Origin: Paenibacillus zanthoxyli JH29
Lineage (GTDB): Bacteria; Bacillota; Bacilli; Paenibacillales; Paenibacillaceae
Reading direction: 5' to 3'
DNA: 34,478 nt
Assembly: GCF_000520715.1 (NCBI RefSeq)
Contig: NZ_ASSD01000031.1
Coordinates: 1-34,478, forward strand
In this document: one piece after another, positions 32,854 to 34,478 of the stretch
How positions within the stretch are numbered: position 1 is the first letter of the stretch
Layout: each line of letters begins with the position of its first letter
Notes under the pieces: generated by a model
What the model was told of the DNA's origin: nothing
Seen by the model: only the letters and a program-made list of their open reading frames with translations
Database searches by the model: none
Translations under genes and position numbers: made by a program

Positions 32854-33621
32854 ATGCTGACAATCGATTTGACCGGCAAGACGCTGGTCATAACCGGAGG
32901 TCTGTCCGGTATCGGCAAGGGCATTGCGGATCTGTTCCTGGAAGCTGGTGCCAATGTCGTTATCGGGGATATCGCCTGTGAAGGGAAAGAAATCACCCCG
33001 AACCGGCTGGCGGTGATCCGCTGCGACGTTACCCGTGCGGAGGACGCAGATAGACTGATCGGCTTTGCCGTGGAGACATTCGGCAGAATTGATTTCGTGG
33101 TGAACAACAGCGGCATTTCTACGATGGATTTTGCGGTGGATATCAAGGAAGGCGATTGGGATAAGGTCATGGACGTCAACGCCAAGGGCGTCTATCTTGT
33201 CTCCCAGGCGGGAGCGAGACAAATGCTCCGGCAGGGCGGCGGCGGACGCATCATCAATATCGCCTCGCAGGCCGGCAAGAACGGCTACCGCTGCATGGGC
33301 GGATACGTCGCTTCCAAGCATGCCGTGCTTGGATTTACGAAGGTTATGGCGCTGGAGCTTGCCCGCGAGCAGATTCTGGTGAACGCGGTTTGTCCGGGCA
33401 TTGTCGAGACCGACATGAAGCGCCGCGAACGGGTGGAAGGCGCGCAGCTGCGCGGGATGACGCCGGAGGACATCCTGGCCGAGGACTGTTCACAGGTGCC
33501 GCTGGGCCGGACGGCGCAGCCGGAGGATGTCGCGAATGTTGTGCTATTTCTGGCCAGCCCGCTTGCATCATACATGACCGGACAGGCGATCAATGTAACA
33601 GGCGGCATGACCATGAATTAG
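32854..33621 (+). CDS. short-chain dehydrogenase/reductase (SDR), polyol-dehydrogenase-like
   Basis: A 255-residue classical SDR. The cofactor motif is TGGLSGIG (residues 14-21), the NNSGIS motif near 84-89, catalytic Ser138 in INIASQAG, Tyr151 and Lys155 in GYVASKHA, and VCPGIVETDM. The closing ASYMTGQAINVTGGMTMN resembles sorbitol-6-phosphate or acetoin-type dehydrogenases more than FabG. Asp39 after the second strand (VVIGDI) suggests NAD(H) preference. Start ATG 32854; AAGGAG is 12 nt and GGAAAG 4 nt upstream; an upstream in-frame start would overlap luxS. Co-transcribed with luxS, with a terminator after it. Substrate unknown. Confidence 0.92.
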   Translation: MLTIDLTGKTLVITGGLSGIGKGIADLFLEAGANVVIGDIACEGKEITPNRLAVIRCDVTRAEDADRLIGFAVETFGRIDFVVNNSGISTMDFAVDIKEGDWDKVMDVNAKGVYLVSQAGARQMLRQGGGGRIINIASQAGKNGYRCMGGYVASKHAVLGFTKVMALELAREQILVNAVCPGIVETDMKRRERVEGAQLRGMTPEDILAEDCSQVPLGRTAQPEDVANVVLFLASPLASYMTGQAINVTGGMTMN

Positions 33622-33630
33622 GGCGAAATT

Positions 33631-33680
33631 CAAGAGGGGACGGCTGCGGCGTCCTCTCTGAAGGAGGGCCTCCTTTTATG
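33631..33680 (+). terminator. tandem-hairpin terminator of luxS-SDR (copy C of the ACGGCTGCG repeat)
   Basis: GAGGGGACG (33634-33642) pairs with CGTCCTCTC (33650-33658) with one mismatch. A second hairpin follows: AAGGAG (33661-33666) with CTCCTT (33670-33675), then TT. It contains the ACGGCTGCG core seen at 7651, 16557 and 26303. Confidence 0.6.
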
Positions 33681-33712
33681 CCACTTTTAAACTATCGTCT
33701 CCCGTAACGACG

Positions 33713-33823
33713 TTAGATTTGTATGTCGCTACCGTCAAAGCACTGACCAGATTGAATGAGTTTTACCGCATCTTTTACTGCTTTCTGTTGAAATTCCGAG
33801 AGACGACTTAGGTAGTTAGTGAT
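33713..33823 (-). pseudogene. possible fragment of a small protein gene
   Basis: The minus strand reads 36 protein-like codons (YLSRLSEFQQKAVKDAVKL, then IQSGQCFDGSDIQI) ending at TAA 33713-33715. There is no start: two TGA codons stand directly upstream (33824-33829). One base upstream in another frame lies ATG AAT CAC TAA, so a frameshift could be involved. Family not recognised. Confidence 0.25.
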
Positions 33824-33914
33824 TCATCAATTATTTAAAACATTATATACGAAAAATACGAAAAATAGCGTCGAAGCAATTTGGCAGCATTCTCGAATAT
33901 TTTTCAAAGCGGCT

Positions 33915-34337
33915 TCAGATCAAAATGAGTATATAGGTCAGTCCCAAATAGAAACATAGTGGACTGTACAGCCATGTATCGTATCTTGAAAAGGCGGAAT
34001 GCTTAACGCGTTTGAAAAAGCCTAAATATTTGAAGTCCCCGATTGCCCGGACGACAAATACGAAAGCGCAGACGATACATCCCCAGCGAGTAAATGCGCT
34101 GGCCCCGATAGACGGAACATGCCCGCTTTGAATCAGCAGAAGTAAGCCGGCGAACAAAATCAGTGTCCCTACGATATTCGTACCCACCGCTCCGGGATAA
34201 TGTGCCGGCTGCTGTTCCCCTTCCCTCGAATACATGGCAACCCGGGAGCCCCATTTTCCTCCGAAGGCCCAATAATAATGGAGCAGGCTGATCACTCCCA
34301 AAAAAAGAGTGGAAGAGAAAGTCATAAAATCCTTCAT
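33915..34337 (-). CDS. DUF3995-like small membrane protein
   Basis: A 140-residue protein with four predicted membrane helices: TFSSTLFLGVISLLHYYWAF, then GTNIVGTLILFAGLLLLI, WGCIVCAFVFVVRAIGDF and LYSPLCFYLGLTYILILI. The N-terminal LHYYWAFGGKWG and YPGAVGTNIVGT match the DUF3995 pattern; the family has no known function. Start ATG 34337 with GGGAGGCG 7 nt upstream. Single gene; the region downstream (33824-33914) is A+T-rich without a clear terminator. Confidence 0.85.
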   Translation of the reverse strand: MKDFMTFSSTLFLGVISLLHYYWAFGGKWGSRVAMYSREGEQQPAHYPGAVGTNIVGTLILFAGLLLLIQSGHVPSIGASAFTRWGCIVCAFVFVVRAIGDFKYLGFFKRVKHSAFSRYDTWLYSPLCFYLGLTYILILI

Positions 34338-34398
34338 ACCGATCGCCTCCCATGATCACAATACAAACCAGACGATGATCCGTCATTTCTCTAGATGA

Positions 34399-34440
34399 AC
34401 CTCCCCTGCTTACACTTCGTTAAGAAGCAGGGGTTTCTTA
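34399..34440. terminator. GC-rich hairpin near the right edge
   Basis: CCCCTGCTT and AAGCAGGGG form a perfect 9-bp stem with a 13-nt loop, followed on the plus strand by TTTCTT. It may be a terminator or a transposon-end structure. Confidence 0.5.
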
Positions 34441-34478
34441 CTAGCACGTACCGTTACTTTCGATAAGCACATAGGTTG
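34410..34478 (-). CDS. C-terminal end of an unidentified ORF, possibly TnpB-like (partial)
   Basis: From the right edge the minus strand reads QPMCLSKVTVRASKKPLLLN, then EV and TAA at 34410-34412. The last ten codons overlap a hairpin: CCCCTGCTT (about 34403-34411) with AAGCAGGGG (34425-34433). A stem-loop overlapping the 3' end of the ORF recalls IS200/IS605-type tnpB genes, but 22 residues are too few to prove it. Confidence 0.3.
   Translation of the reverse strand, partial: QPMCLSKVTVRASKKPLLLNEV

Noticed and set aside
32301..33185. Minus-strand frame opposite luxS
   Set aside because: LuxS on the plus strand has the full metal and catalytic motifs; the opposite frame has no similarity I recognise.

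Overview
The window looks like a chromosomal stretch of a Gram-positive spore-former close to Paenibacillus (Paenibacillaceae). This rests on strong AGGAGG-type ribosome sites before nearly every gene, TTGACA/TATAAT-like promoters, roughly balanced G+C by eye, and families typical of that group: a NodB deacetylase with stalk-like domains, a YqkE-like protein, a DUF559-type nuclease fused to a winged helix, and a MocR regulator beside ddl. I saw no tRNA, rRNA, CRISPR array or complete mobile element.

Layout. 1-756 holds the N-terminal part of recQ, running off the left edge. 0.9-5.2 kb: TetR-type regulator, oleate hydratase, FrnE/DsbA-like oxidoreductase, and a nuclease/winged-helix gene split by one in-frame TAG. 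5.4-7.5 kb: ApbE flavin transferase and an N-terminally truncated Fic protein. 7.7-14.4 kb: housekeeping-type genes (HAD phosphatase, three GNAT acetyltransferases, YfcE-like phosphodiesterase, polysaccharide deacetylase, YqkE-like protein, HxlR regulator, M24 peptidase) and a probable decayed small ORF. 14.9-16.5 kb: a chemoreceptor with a hairpin-rich leader. 16.8-21.7 kb: MocR regulator, D-Ala-D-Ala ligase and aminotransferase in one direction, lipoate ligase divergent. 21.8-26.3 kb: a more A+T-rich accessory patch with an amidase, a galactokinase and a truncated sugar ABC permease, then a YdjM-like membrane protein. 26.5-33.6 kb: Cof-type HAD phosphatase, then a methionine/SAH block. 33.9 kb to the end: a DUF3995-like membrane protein and, at the right edge, a possible end of a transposon-type ORF with an overlapping hairpin.

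How genes work together. The clearest unit is the sulfur block. On the minus strand metQ, an MtnE-like aminotransferase, metN and metI are packed with 4-11 nt junctions, followed by mtnN. Divergently lie luxS and a short-chain dehydrogenase. MtnN cleaves SAH and methylthioadenosine, LuxS splits S-ribosylhomocysteine to homocysteine and the AI-2 precursor, the aminotransferase can close methionine salvage, and MetNIQ imports methionine. The second unit is a DdlR-like MocR regulator followed by ddl and a fold-type I aminotransferase, fitting local control of D-Ala-D-Ala supply. A minus-strand intrinsic terminator sits in the regulator's own leader.

Several genes are broken (nuclease by TAG, small ORF by TGA, Fic and permease by loss of the 5' end), so the accessory parts are decaying. 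I did not find a clearly new defence or mobile system. The best leads are the leader terminator before the MocR gene, the aminotransferase inserted in the met transporter operon, the luxS-dehydrogenase pair, the Met-for-Glu oleate hydratase, and a small hairpin repeat seen four times.
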